Assembly: GCF_003851685.1 (NCBI RefSeq)
Contig: NZ_CP027727.1
Coordinates: forward strand, 2,604,001 to 2,668,000
Source of the DNA: Pseudomonas sp. R5-89-07
Lineage (GTDB): Bacteria; Pseudomonadota; Gammaproteobacteria; Pseudomonadales; Pseudomonadaceae
Length of the DNA: 64,000 nt
Reading direction: 5' to 3'
Shown here in pieces: positions 44,038-52,676 of the stretch. Positions within the stretch are counted from its first letter, which is position 1, and each line of letters starts with the position of its first letter. The notes below the pieces were generated by a model. The model ran no database searches, was not told the origin of the DNA, and was given only the letters and a program-made list of their open reading frames with translations. The position numbers were made by a program, and so were the translations under genes.

Positions 44038-44739
44038 TCATTTATTTGAAGGCCAGCGGTGTTTGAGCAATTTGCTTTCCAGGTGATCCAGGTGCTGGGT
44101 CATCAACCCCACCGCCGTACTCGTGTCCCGCTGCTCCATCGCATCCACAATCGCCACATGCTCCTGCCACGCGCAATACGTGCAGGCTTTCGCTTCGTAT
44201 TGGGCAATGACCAAGGACGTCAGCGGCACCAGGCTGTTGAGGAACTGTGCCAGTGGGCCGTTTCCGGCGATGGTGGCCAGCAGCAGGTGAAACTCCCCCG
44301 ACAAACGAATCGCCGGCCCGCGCTGGTCGCGCTCGATGCATTCGCGTTCGCGGCTGATCAGGTCCCGTAGCTGACGTCGCTGTGCGCCGGTAGCCTGGGC
44401 GCAGGCCAGTTGCACCACGGTGATCTCTGTCATGCGCCGCGCTTCGAGGATCTGCCGCGTCTGTTGGGCATCCGGCGCCGCCACTTGGGCGCGTTGGTTG
44501 GGGCGCAGGATGATCACTTGTTGGTGGGAAAGCTTGGCCAGCACCCGGCGAATCACACTGCGGCTTACGCCAAAGGTTTCACCCAGGCTTTCTTCGGTAA
44601 AGCGACTGGCCGGGGCGATGCGCTGTTCGAGGATCGCATCGAACAGGCGAGGGTAGATGTCATCGACCGAAGGCTTCTTGCCCGCCACCAGGCGCAGTGC
44701 GGGGAGGATGGGGTTGCGTTGCAGCGCGGGAGCGTTCAT
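44038..44739 (-). CDS. GntR-family regulator with FCD domain
   Basis: This 233-residue regulator has an N-terminal winged helix-turn-helix (DAILEQRIAPASRFTEESLGETFGVSRSVIRRVLAKLSHQ, seen as GETFGVSRSVIRRVL) and a C-terminal FCD ligand domain with metal-type histidines (EFHLLLATIAGN, QEHVAIVDAM, LMTQHLDHLE). It stands 18 bases downstream of a second GntR gene, so both come from one transcript. The FCD type usually senses a small organic acid or amino acid. Its target is unknown; the neighbouring DctA-type transporter is the obvious candidate. Confidence 0.85.
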   Translation of the reverse strand: MNAPALQRNPILPALRLVAGKKPSVDDIYPRLFDAILEQRIAPASRFTEESLGETFGVSRSVIRRVLAKLSHQQVIILRPNQRAQVAAPDAQQTRQILEARRMTEITVVQLACAQATGAQRRQLRDLISRERECIERDQRGPAIRLSGEFHLLLATIAGNGPLAQFLNSLVPLTSLVIAQYEAKACTYCAWQEHVAIVDAMEQRDTSTAVGLMTQHLDHLESKLLKHRWPSNK

Positions 44740-44757
44740 GGCCGTTCTCCAAAAATA

Positions 44758-45459
44758 TCAACTGCCCAGATGGTCGTCCGGGATGTTCAAGCGAATACCC
44801 ATGCGCAGACCTTCCTGCAGGATGTGCCGACGCATCTCGGCACTGGCCAGGGCGCTGTTTTTGTTGCGGATGGCGCGTACCACCGCCTCGTTTTCGCGCA
44901 GGCGCTCGGCCAGATGTTCGGGGGAATTGCGCAGCACCTGGGCGCTTTGCTTGAGCGCGTTGCTGGTTTGTTGCACCACGTTCTGGAAGATCGGGTTGGA
45001 GGTCAGGGCGAACAGTTCTTCGTGAAAGTCGATATAGGCGTTCATGCCGGCTTCGGCATCCTCGGCCTCGAGGGCTTCGCGCATGTCCATCAGGGTCAGG
45101 CGCAGTTGGCCGATCTCCTTGCTGCTGATGGACTGGGCGACCAGGCCGACGATGAAGGGTTCGAGGGTGTAGCGCAGTTGCAGGATGTCTTCCAGGCTGG
45201 CATCCGCCACGGCGTCGCTCGACTGCGGCTCGCTGACGCTGGTTTCCAGCACTACCACGCCTTTGCCAGGCATGGAGCGCACCAGGCCGAGGGTCTCCAG
45301 CACAATCACCGCTTCGCGCAGGCTCGGCCGGCTGATGCCCAGCTGTTCGGCCAGTTCACGCTGGCCGGGCAGCATTTCGCCACGCCGCCACTGGCCGCGC
45401 GCCAGGGCGGCGCGCAGTTTTTCTACCACTGAATTGACGACGGTCGAGGTGCTGATCAC
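44758..45459 (-). CDS. FadR/GntR-family regulator
   Basis: This 233-residue regulator begins at GTG 45459, seven bases after AAAGGAGG; an upstream TTG in the same frame lies before that ribosome site and is rejected. It has a FadR-type winged helix (EMLPGQRELAEQLGISRPSLREAVIVLETLGLV, seen as QLGISRPSLREAV) and an FCD domain with ligand histidines (AYIDFHEELFAL, MRRHILQEGL). Together with the other GntR gene it lies beside the dicarboxylate-type transporter, whose promoter region contains a GGTC-N-GACC site of the kind FadR-group regulators bind. Confidence 0.85.
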   Translation of the reverse strand: MISTSTVVNSVVEKLRAALARGQWRRGEMLPGQRELAEQLGISRPSLREAVIVLETLGLVRSMPGKGVVVLETSVSEPQSSDAVADASLEDILQLRYTLEPFIVGLVAQSISSKEIGQLRLTLMDMREALEAEDAEAGMNAYIDFHEELFALTSNPIFQNVVQQTSNALKQSAQVLRNSPEHLAERLRENEAVVRAIRNKNSALASAEMRRHILQEGLRMGIRLNIPDDHLGS

Positions 45460-45513
45460 GTCTACGCCTCCTTTAAATTGCAAATGCGATTGCCAGGTTG
45501 ATGATGAACAAAA

Positions 45514-45602
45514 TGTGGGAGGGGGCTTGCCCCCGATAGCGATTTACCAGTTGATGATTCTGTAACTGAAACACCGCCATCGGGGGCAAGCCCCCTCCCA
45601 CA
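45514..45602. repeat. REPIN between the transporter and the GntR genes
   Basis: A complete inverted REP pair. It begins 54 bases upstream of the GTG of the FadR-like gene and ends 16 bases after the stop of the transporter gene, all on the minus strand. Confidence 0.92.
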
Positions 45603-45618
45603 TTGGTCTATGTCATTT

Positions 45619-46929
45619 TCAGAATTCCTGATGCGCCGGTAATACCGGTTTCTTGGCCTGGAAGGCATAGCCTTGCTGGCCGTCCAGCACCTTGTTGGCG
45701 CGCTGGATATCGATGTCTTTTTCCCAGCGGGCAATGGCCACGGTGGCGACGCAGTTGCCGATCAGGTTGGTCAGGGCTCGACCAATCCCCATGAACCAGT
45801 CCACCGCCAGTACCAGCACCAGGCCGACCACCGGAATCGCCGGGATCGCCGTGAGCGTGGCCGCCAGAATCACCAGCGCCGAGCCCGGAATACCGTGGGC
45901 ACCTTTGGAGGTGATCAACGATACCAGCAGGATGGTCAGCAAGTCGGTCATCGACAGCGGGGTACCGGTCGCATTGGCGATAAAGACGATGGCCAGGGTC
46001 AGGTAGATGGAGAAGCCGTCGAGGTTGAACGAGTAGCCGGTGGGGATCACCAAGCCAACGGTGGAGCTGCCGATGCCCAGGTGCTCGAGCTTGCGCATGA
46101 TTTGCGGCAACACGGCGTCGGAGGAAGCCGTGCCCATCACGATCAGCAGCTCTTCACGCAGGTACTTGAGCAGCGGCAGCATGCGCAGGCCGGACAGGCG
46201 CATCACCAGGCCCAGGATCAGCCCGACGAAGGCAAAGCAGGTCAGGTAGAACAGGCCCACCAGGCTGCCCAAGTGTTGCAGGGAGTCCAGGCCGTAGGTG
46301 CTGGTGGTGAACGCGATGGCGCCGAACACGCCGATCGGCGCCAGGCGCACGATCATGCCCATAATGCGAAAGATCACATGGCTCAGTTCGTTGATCAGCC
46401 GCGAGATGCCCGAGGCCGCTTCACCCACCAGGTTCAGCGCGCTGCCGAACAGTACGGAGAACAACAGCACCTGCAGCACGTTGTTGTCGGCAAAGGCACC
46501 GATCACCGAGTTGGGGATCAGCTCCATCAGGAACTGGCTGGTACCGCGGATGTGCTGGCCCTTGTCGGCCAGTTCATTCAGGCCGGCGGAGGAGAGCTGA
46601 TCCAGATGAATATTGGCGCCGCTGCCGATGCCGGTGCTGAAGGCCATGATCAGGCCGAGCACCAGGGCCACGGTGGTCAGCACTTCAAAGTAGATCACTG
46701 ACTTCAAGCCAATGCGTCCGACTTTCTTCAAGTCGCCGGCGCCGGATATGCCGCTGACCACCACGCAAAACACGATCAGGCCGATCAGCATTTTGATCAG
46801 CTTGATAAAGCCGTCACCCAGGGGTTTGAGTTGCGAGGAGAATTCGGGAAGGGCCAGGCCGCAAATGACGCCAAGCATCAGGCCAATCACGACTTGCAGG
46901 AAAATCGAACGCGAGCACCATCTGAGCAT
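45619..46929 (-). CDS. dctA: DctA-type dicarboxylate/amino acid:cation symporter
   Basis: This 436-residue inner membrane carrier has the sodium:dicarboxylate symporter layout: eight or more hydrophobic spans, the loop with GTASSDAVLPQIMRKLEHLG (a variant of the SSSxxLP motif), VIPTGYSFNLDGFSIYLTLA (seen as PTGYSFNLDG) and the NCVATVAIARWE motif near the C-terminus. It takes up C4-dicarboxylates such as succinate, fumarate or malate, or related acids. No Shine-Dalgarno-like sequence precedes the ATG at 46929; a hairpin CCCTGG-TGGTT-CCAGGG lies just upstream at 46951-46967. Tandem GntR genes follow it. Confidence 0.9.
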   Translation of the reverse strand: MLRWCSRSIFLQVVIGLMLGVICGLALPEFSSQLKPLGDGFIKLIKMLIGLIVFCVVVSGISGAGDLKKVGRIGLKSVIYFEVLTTVALVLGLIMAFSTGIGSGANIHLDQLSSAGLNELADKGQHIRGTSQFLMELIPNSVIGAFADNNVLQVLLFSVLFGSALNLVGEAASGISRLINELSHVIFRIMGMIVRLAPIGVFGAIAFTTSTYGLDSLQHLGSLVGLFYLTCFAFVGLILGLVMRLSGLRMLPLLKYLREELLIVMGTASSDAVLPQIMRKLEHLGIGSSTVGLVIPTGYSFNLDGFSIYLTLAIVFIANATGTPLSMTDLLTILLVSLITSKGAHGIPGSALVILAATLTAIPAIPVVGLVLVLAVDWFMGIGRALTNLIGNCVATVAIARWEKDIDIQRANKVLDGQQGYAFQAKKPVLPAHQEF

Positions 46930-46978
46930 GGGAAGGATCTCTATTCGGTGCCCTGGTGGTTCCAGGGCTTAATTGTTG

Positions 46979-47082
46979 TGGTCTTACCGGTAAGTCCAGT
47001 GCGGGGCCAGTCTACGCTCGGTTTTTTTCAAACTACAAGCAAATATTCGGTGGTTGATGGGCTGCGGTCTGACCAGTTGGTC
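46979..47082. promoter_or_regulatory. candidate FadR-type operators in the dctA control region
   Basis: The 46930-47162 gap between divergent dctA and tag holds a CGGTCTGACCA site at 47065-47075 (GGTC-N-GACC core), overlapping GACCA-GT-TGGTC at 47071-47082, and a 12-base palindrome CTTACCGGTAAG at 46983-46994. The first two fit the operator form of FadR-group GntR proteins, two of which are encoded next door. The link is an inference. Confidence 0.4.
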
Positions 47083-47162
47083 GGCAAGTGCGATGCTTGA
47101 GCGGTTGGCGGGGCAGAATTTTTTTTGCGTATCATCCGTGCTCGGTAGGCGAGAGGTGACAG

Positions 47163-47792
47163 ATGGATCCAACAGGACTGACAACGGACGACGCCGGACG
47201 CACCCATTGCGCCTGGCGCAACGCCGCGCCGCAATATCTCCATTACCACGACCATGAATGGGGCGTGCCCGTGGCGGACGACGTCCAGTTGTACGAGAAG
47301 ATCTGCCTGGAGGGTTTTCAGGCGGGAATGGCGTGGATCACCATATTGCGCAAGCGCCAGCAGTTTCGGCAGGCATTCGACGGCTTTGATTTTCACAAGG
47401 TGGCGCAATATGGCGAGGCGGATATCGAACGCTTGATGAACGATCCCGGTATCGTGCGCAACCGGGCGAAGATTGTTTCCACCATCAACAACGCACGCCG
47501 GGCCTGCGAGCTGGTGAGCGAGACCGGTTCGCTGGCGCGTTGGCTGTGGTCGTTCGAGCCCGGCCCACAGGAGCGCCCGGCCGTGGTGGACCTGGCGTAC
47601 TGGACGGCCAACCCGACGTCGGCGGCGTCGGAGCGGTTATCCAGGGCCCTGAAGAAACGTGGCTGGACCTTTGTCGGCCCGACCACGATGTATGCGCTGA
47701 TGCAGGCGATGGGGATGGTCAATGATCACCTGCACGGTTGCGTCTGCCGTGAGCGCATCGATGCGCTGCGCGACCAATTTCAACGACCCTGA
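47163..47792 (+). CDS. tag: DNA-3-methyladenine glycosylase I
   Basis: This 209-residue glycosylase removes 3-methyladenine from alkylated DNA. It has the family start CAWR with zinc cysteine C16, YHDHEWG with H29, LEGFQAGMAWITILRKR, and the C-terminal zinc ligands in NDHLHGCVC. The spacing of C16 and H29 equals that of C4 and H17 in the E. coli enzyme, so the extra N-terminal dozen residues are an extension. It is transcribed away from dctA. Confidence 0.95.
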   Translation: MDPTGLTTDDAGRTHCAWRNAAPQYLHYHDHEWGVPVADDVQLYEKICLEGFQAGMAWITILRKRQQFRQAFDGFDFHKVAQYGEADIERLMNDPGIVRNRAKIVSTINNARRACELVSETGSLARWLWSFEPGPQERPAVVDLAYWTANPTSAASERLSRALKKRGWTFVGPTTMYALMQAMGMVNDHLHGCVCRERIDALRDQFQRP

Positions 47793-47815
47793 GTCACTGA
47801 ACGCACGCCGATGCG

Positions 47816-48970
47816 TCAGAGGTATTTGAGCCAGGTGATATCCCTGCGCCGCGCCTTCAGCCCGGCAAACCAGCGTACCGGCAGGTACAACGCCAGTGGC
47901 AGCGCCATCGCGGCCAGCCACACGGCGCCAATGCTGTCGAAGCCGAAGTAATCGCCGTGATCAAGCCCAAACAGCGCCACAGCAGTGACATACAGGATTT
48001 TCAGCACATACAGGTGCAACAGATAAAAGAACATCGGCGCCGCGCCAAATACCGCAAGGATGCTGATCCAGCGTTTCTGCCCAGCCCGTTCGAATGCCAG
48101 CAGCAATAGCAAGCCGATGCCCAGCGTCAGCGCCAGGAACAACAGCGAAGGTGGGTATTTGGTGATGTTGAAGAAGCTCATGCCTGTCTGCACGGCGCTT
48201 TCATAGGCGTGCCAGGGTTTTTCGCCATACCCGTTGGCCACCCGCAGCAGTACAAAACCCAGCAACGCGCCTGCACCCGCCAGCAGCAAATAACGCTGGC
48301 GCACGGCGGGCAGCGCGGCCGTCGCAAACCAAGGGCCGAGGCCGTAGCCCAGGGCGATCACGCCGATCCATGGCAGCACCGGGTAAGTCACGCGCAGGCG
48401 CAGGCTGTCTGACACCTCGATCCAACTGCGCTCATGCAGGATCGACCACACAACCTGAAGTGCCGAACCGTGTGCGAAATGCACGCCATCGAGCAGGTTA
48501 TGCCCGGCAATGGTCGCCAGCGCCAAGGCGATCAGCAGCGGGCGCGACAGCCATACCAGCGCGGCGAGGGCGATCATGCTGACCCCAATCGCCCAGATCA
48601 CCTGCAGGTAAATCACACTGGGCGGTAACTGGAAGGTCCAGGCGAAGTTGACCAGGGTGAACTCCAGCACCACCAGAAACAGCCCGCGCTTGAATAAAAA
48701 TGCCGACACCGCGCGCCGACTTTGGTATTTCTGACCATACAGCCAGGCCGACAAACCGGTGAGCAGCACAAACACCGGGGCGCAAAGATGGGCGAGGGTG
48801 CGGCTGAAAAACAGCGCCGGCTCGGTGGTGTCGATGCTCATCGGGTCGCCCACTTGGCGGTGCAGCAGGAAGGTTTCGCGTACGTGGTCGAGCAGCATGA
48901 ACAGGATCACCAGGCCGCGCAGGGCGTCGATGGAAAGCAGGCGAGGGCGTGGCGCAACAGCATCAGTCAT
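47816..48970 (-). CDS. DUF1624 membrane protein (heparan N-acetyltransferase-like)
   Basis: This 384-residue protein has about ten hydrophobic spans and the N-terminal signature SIDALRGLVILFMLLDHVRET, seen as DALRGLVILFMLLDH, which marks the DUF1624/HGSNAT-like acyltransferase group. A loop with SMIDTTEPALFFSRT-like wording (SIDTTEPALFFSRTLAHLC) follows. The protein probably transfers an acyl group across the inner membrane, but no substrate can be named. Transcribed alone, convergent with tag and divergent from the DUF924 gene. Confidence 0.8.
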   Translation of the reverse strand: MTDAVAPRPRLLSIDALRGLVILFMLLDHVRETFLLHRQVGDPMSIDTTEPALFFSRTLAHLCAPVFVLLTGLSAWLYGQKYQSRRAVSAFLFKRGLFLVVLEFTLVNFAWTFQLPPSVIYLQVIWAIGVSMIALAALVWLSRPLLIALALATIAGHNLLDGVHFAHGSALQVVWSILHERSWIEVSDSLRLRVTYPVLPWIGVIALGYGLGPWFATAALPAVRQRYLLLAGAGALLGFVLLRVANGYGEKPWHAYESAVQTGMSFFNITKYPPSLLFLALTLGIGLLLLLAFERAGQKRWISILAVFGAAPMFFYLLHLYVLKILYVTAVALFGLDHGDYFGFDSIGAVWLAAMALPLALYLPVRWFAGLKARRRDITWLKYL

Positions 48971-49067
48971 GGGAACGGTTCACAAGGCCGGGCGAAAAAG
49001 AGGCGTTATCCTATAACATTAACCGGCACATTGCCGCGCCGCGAAGGCGAACTTATCGGAGGCACGA

Positions 49068-49619
49068 ATGACCACTTCAGACACACAATCGGCCGAGGCC
49101 GTCATCGAGTTCTGGAAACAGGCGGGCCCAAAGCGCTGGTTTGCGAAGGACGACAGGTTCGACGCGCTGTTTCGCGACACCTTCTACGCCACGCACCTGC
49201 AAGCGGCGCGGCGCGAGCTGGAGGATTGGCTGGAATCGCCCCACGGCGCACTGGCCTTGTTGATCCTGCTGGACCAGTACCCGCGCAACGCGTTTCGCGG
49301 TACCGCGCATATGTTCGCCACCGACCCACTGGCGCGCCTGTATGCACGGCGGATGGTGGACGCCGGGTTGGACGCCTTGATCGAGCCCGGGCTGCGCGCG
49401 TTTTGTTACCTGCCGTTCGAACACTCGGAAGACCCGAAGGACCAGCAACGCTCTGTCGTGCTTAACCAGCCTCTGGATGCCAGCACCTACCGCTGGGCCA
49501 AGGAGCACGCGCGAATCATCGAGCGGTTTGGGCGGTTTCCCCATCGCAATGCGGTGTTGGCAAGAGAAACCACGGATGAAGAACACGACTTCCTCAGCGC
49601 TGGAGGCTTTGCGGGTTAG
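49068..49619 (+). CDS. DUF924-family protein
   Basis: This 183-residue soluble, mostly helical protein has the family landmarks VIEFWKQAGPKRWFAKDDRFD (seen as IEFWKQAGPKRWF), LILLDQYPRNAFRGTAHMFA and FCYLPFEHSEDPKDQQRSV. DUF924 proteins are TPR-like and widespread in proteobacteria; their function is not established. AATTATCGGAGG-type ribosome site (CGGAGG) precedes the ATG. Confidence 0.85.
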   Translation: MTTSDTQSAEAVIEFWKQAGPKRWFAKDDRFDALFRDTFYATHLQAARRELEDWLESPHGALALLILLDQYPRNAFRGTAHMFATDPLARLYARRMVDAGLDALIEPGLRAFCYLPFEHSEDPKDQQRSVVLNQPLDASTYRWAKEHARIIERFGRFPHRNAVLARETTDEEHDFLSAGGFAG

Positions 49620-49718
49620 GCCAGCGCTATTCCCATCAGGAATGCCCCCATAAAAACAGCGCATTGTCTTTATTTCCCCGGATCTCGTAGCGTTAGGCCT
49701 CATTCAAGGAGATCGCCC

Positions 49719-50351
49719 ATGAGCCACCTTCCGCTGCGCCTCTACGTTGATTCGCTGTACACCAGCCCCTACGCGATGTCGGTGTTCGTCGCCTTGCGCG
49801 AAAAGGGCTTGGCATTCGAAACCGTGCCGTTGGACCTGGACGCCGGCCAGCATCAGGCCGCGGGATACGCTCGCTTGTCGCTGACCCAGCGGGTGCCGAC
49901 GTTGGAGGAAGGCGAGTTCTCCCTATCGGAATCTTCGGCAATCACTGAATACCTGGATGAGGCCTACCCCGACACCCCCATTTACCCGGCTGACAGGCAG
50001 CAGCGGGCGAGGGCTCGACAGGTGCAGGCGTGGCTGCGCAGCGACCTGCTGCCGATTCGCCAGGAGCGTTCGACCCTGGTGGTGTTCTGCGGTCAACAGA
50101 TGCCGCCCTTGTCGCCAGTGGCGCAGGCGGCGGCCGGCAAGTTGATCAGTGTGGCGCAGCAATTGTTGGCGGGTAACCCGCATTACTTGTTCGGCAACTG
50201 GTCGATCGTCGACGTGGACCTGGCCGTGATGCTCAATCGCCTGATTCTCAATGGCGACGCCGTGCCTGCCGAGCTGGTGGCCTATGCCCGGCGCCAGTGG
50301 CAACGGCCGTCGGTGCAGGAATGGGTCAACCAGCCACGCCCTGGGTTGTAA
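49719..50351 (+). CDS. yfcF: YfcF-type glutathione transferase
   Basis: This 210-residue protein closely follows E. coli YfcF: an N-terminal thioredoxin fold (LYVDSLYTSPYAMSVFVALREKGL), then RVPTLEEGEFSLSESSAITEYLDE and a C-terminal helical domain with RARARQVQAWLRSDLLPIRQERST and LFGNWSIVDVDLAVMLNRLILNGD. The family uses glutathione in transferase and peroxidase reactions and helps against oxidative stress. AAGGAG precedes the ATG. Its end overlaps the convergent 90-residue gene by 26 bases. Confidence 0.9.
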   Translation: MSHLPLRLYVDSLYTSPYAMSVFVALREKGLAFETVPLDLDAGQHQAAGYARLSLTQRVPTLEEGEFSLSESSAITEYLDEAYPDTPIYPADRQQRARARQVQAWLRSDLLPIRQERSTLVVFCGQQMPPLSPVAQAAAGKLISVAQQLLAGNPHYLFGNWSIVDVDLAVMLNRLILNGDAVPAELVAYARRQWQRPSVQEWVNQPRPGL

Positions 50352-50598
50352 CGGGTTCGTTGATTTGCGCGACACGCCGGTCCAGGTCCTCCCAGTCCGC
50401 CATGCCCAGCACGCGGGTGGTGTTCAAGCCACGCAGGTAACCGCGCAGTTGCTGGGCGCTGGCGGATTGCTCGTCGGCGTCACGGGTCGGGTCCAGCAGG
50501 ACGTTTTCATAGTCGACCAGGTACTCGGCGACGCGCTCGCGAAACTCTGGCAGTACAGCTTCGCGGATGCGGTCGAAGGTTTTCTGGTGAGGCTTCAT
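50326..50598 (-). CDS. conserved hypothetical protein, 90 residues
   Basis: A small soluble protein that begins MKPHQKTFDRIREAVLPEF and contains YLVDYENVLLDPTRD, SASAQQLRGYL and MADWEDLDRR. It is charged and helical and has no known domain. AAGGA lies 7 bases before the ATG. Its C-terminal coding region overlaps the end of yfcF on the other strand. Confidence 0.65.
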   Translation of the reverse strand: MKPHQKTFDRIREAVLPEFRERVAEYLVDYENVLLDPTRDADEQSASAQQLRGYLRGLNTTRVLGMADWEDLDRRVAQINEPVTTQGVAG

Positions 50599-50740
50599 GG
50601 CACGGTCCTTATAGTTTTATGGGGCTGGGCTGCCTGACACTATCGGTTCAAATGATAGTCACCATCAAGGATCACAAGTTCTGTTTTTATGGCAAAAGCG
50701 CAAAATCCGCTCATCGAAACGCTGCTCAAGGAAATGCGCG

Positions 50741-51385
50741 ATGAGGACGATAATCCAGTTTGCTTTGATGACCCTGATGCTTGGCAGCGCAGTGCTGGCC
50801 AACCCGGCGATTGCCGATGAGCTGCGTACAGGCCATTTGCTGCCCCTCGTCGGTAGCGTAAACTCCCTGCAGCGTGCGCAGTCGGTGGGGGTGTTGTACA
50901 GCGAAAACACGCGGGACAACCAGAACTACCTTGAGCGCTACCATGCCATGGCCATGAATGGCGCGAAGGATGCCCTGGATGGGCGTATTCGCCAGGCGTT
51001 CGTCAACAGCTCCGATCCAGAACTGGCCATCGACTGGCTGATGAACTCCCTGCAGGGCACGTTCGTCTCGGTAACTGTCTACCCCAGCCTCGATGATCTG
51101 GTGCAGGCGCATCCGGACGTGGTGGTGGTGCTCGATACCCATAACCAGTTGCTGACCCAGCGCAATGACGTAGTCGAGGCGCGCTTTACCGCGCGGTTCT
51201 ATGACGCCGACCTGCAATACATCGCCAAGGCCGAAGGCTCGGTGGATAGGCAAGTGCCGTCGGTATGGGTGCATGACAAGTCAGCACTGGAAGTTGCCGC
51301 GCAGATCGAGCAGCAGCGAGATGTACAACAAGATGCCTTGAAGCAGTTCGATGCATCGCTTAAAGCCCTGGTCCGCGCCGGTTGA
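50741..51385 (+). CDS. exported hypothetical protein, 214 residues
   Basis: A signal peptide (RTIIQFALMTLMLGSAVLA, cut near NPAIADE) leads into a mature domain with VGVLYSENTRDNQNYLERYH, LNSLQGTFVSVTVYPSLDD, DVVVVLDTHNQLL and ARFYDADLQYIAKAEG. The pattern suggests an alpha/beta periplasmic fold, but no family is recognised. AAGGA stands 9 bases before the ATG. The lipoprotein gene follows after 44 bases, so the two may be co-transcribed. Confidence 0.7.
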   Translation: MRTIIQFALMTLMLGSAVLANPAIADELRTGHLLPLVGSVNSLQRAQSVGVLYSENTRDNQNYLERYHAMAMNGAKDALDGRIRQAFVNSSDPELAIDWLMNSLQGTFVSVTVYPSLDDLVQAHPDVVVVLDTHNQLLTQRNDVVEARFTARFYDADLQYIAKAEGSVDRQVPSVWVHDKSALEVAAQIEQQRDVQQDALKQFDASLKALVRAG

Positions 51386-51429
51386 TACGCGGATCGACAG
51401 GGATCTATTGGTTATTTTCAGGAATGTCT

Positions 51430-51771
51430 ATGCGCTCTTTTTTCGCCCCGGCCCTGGCCTCTGCTTCCTTGCTGTTGACCGGCTGTATCACGGCTCCGAA
51501 CGCTCCCTCGCTGACCTTGCAGACCGCCAAGACACCTGAAGGCTATGTGCAGTGCGTATTGCCCAAGCTTGAAAAGCACGGCATCACCTCCACCGTGACC
51601 CAGAACTCGCGTCACGCCAAGGTGCTGTTGACCAGCAAGATCGCGGCCGATGATGTGCTGGAAGCGTACAAGTCCCAGGACGGCACCAAAGTGTTCCTGT
51701 ATGAGCGCAAGCCCCTGGCTTCGGCGCTCAAGCCATCGCGCCTCGAGCAGGCGGCGCAGGACTGCAAGTAA
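51430..51771 (+). CDS. small lipoprotein, 113 residues
   Basis: A lipoprotein signal with lipobox LLTGC (cysteine near residue 18) is followed by a short domain with LPKLEKHGITSTVTQ, LTSKIAADDVLEAYKSQDGTKV and YERKPL. The ATG at 51430 is chosen because AGGA lies 6 bases before it; an ATG two codons earlier directly abuts that site. Function is unknown. It follows another exported protein gene on the same strand and is closed by a REPIN. Confidence 0.7.
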   Translation: MRSFFAPALASASLLLTGCITAPNAPSLTLQTAKTPEGYVQCVLPKLEKHGITSTVTQNSRHAKVLLTSKIAADDVLEAYKSQDGTKVFLYERKPLASALKPSRLEQAAQDCK

Positions 51772-51795
51772 CCCCCGGATCACACTGACACAAAA

Positions 51796-51883
51796 TGTGG
51801 GAGGGGGCTTGCCCCCGATAGCGGTGTATCAGCCATACATAACTGACTGACACGCTGCCATCGGGGGCTAGCTCCCTCCCACA
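51796..51883. repeat. REPIN
   Basis: A complete inverted pair; the right arm reads GGGGGCTAGCTCCCTCCCACA, two changes from the common form, which weakens its own hairpin. It separates the convergent lipoprotein and creatininase-type genes. Confidence 0.88.
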
Positions 51884-51899
51884 TTAGATGCGCAGTGAT

Positions 51900-52646
51900 C
51901 TAGGGTTTTGCTTCGTTGCTGAAGCTGTTCACCGTCTTGATCAGCCCCTGCGCCGCCAGCGCTACCAATTCACCGCCTTTTTCCACCGTCGCCAACGCCG
52001 GGTCCGAGCCCATGCGGCCGTCGGGGAAGCGTGCGCGGAAGTCCAGCGCTTCGCGGATCGGGCCGGTGTTGGCGATTTTCGGCGAATAATCGGCGGACTT
52101 GATCGAGTCCGGATAGGCCCATTGCGTCACTGCAATCTCCGACGGCGTGGCGTGACTGCCATGGCCCACCGGGAACTGGCGCTGCGCCAGGTCGGTGACG
52201 CCCTCCAGATCCCACCAGTTGACCAGCTTCAGCGCGAACCCGGCCGGGCGGCGGGCATAGCTGGCCTCGGCATAGAGTTCGGAAAACGCCGCTTCGATGG
52301 TGGCGATATTGCCGCCGTGGCCGTTGAGGAACAGGATCTTGTCGAAACCATGCCCGGCCAGCGAGCGCACCCAGTCGCCAATGGCGGCGATAAAGGTGGA
52401 AGGGCGCAGCGAGATGGTGCCGGGAAAGCCCAGGTGGTGCTGGGCCATGCCGATGTTGAAGGTGGGGCCGACCAGGATATCGGCAGTCTTCTGCGCCTCG
52501 ACGGCGATGATCTCCGGGCACATCCAGTCAGTGCCCAGCAAGCCGGTGGGGCCGTGTTGCTCGTTGGAGCCGATGGGGATCACCACCGTGCGGCTGCGCT
52601 CCAGAAACTGTCCGATCTCGATCCAGGTGGATTTGTGTAGAAGCAT
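51900..52646 (-). CDS. creatininase-family amidohydrolase
   Basis: This 248-residue enzyme has the family metal sites: IGSNEQHGPTGLLGTD with E29, H31 and D40, and ILFLNGHGGN further on, followed by a C-terminal domain. Creatininase-fold enzymes open cyclic amides or related rings, e.g. creatinine or formamide intermediates of riboflavin-type pathways. The substrate here is not indicated by the neighbours, an L,D-transpeptidase gene upstream and a lipoprotein gene downstream on the other strand. Confidence 0.87.
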   Translation of the reverse strand: MLLHKSTWIEIGQFLERSRTVVIPIGSNEQHGPTGLLGTDWMCPEIIAVEAQKTADILVGPTFNIGMAQHHLGFPGTISLRPSTFIAAIGDWVRSLAGHGFDKILFLNGHGGNIATIEAAFSELYAEASYARRPAGFALKLVNWWDLEGVTDLAQRQFPVGHGSHATPSEIAVTQWAYPDSIKSADYSPKIANTGPIREALDFRARFPDGRMGSDPALATVEKGGELVALAAQGLIKTVNSFSNEAKP

Positions 52647-52676
52647 GCGACGCTCTCTCTTATCGGTGGGGACAGG

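Noticed and set aside
50689..50820. A 43-codon frame starting MAKAQNPLIETLLKEMRDEDD that overlaps the start of the exported protein gene at 50741.
   Set aside because: No ribosome site precedes it and it ends inside the next gene's signal peptide; the first residues look protein-like but support is too weak.
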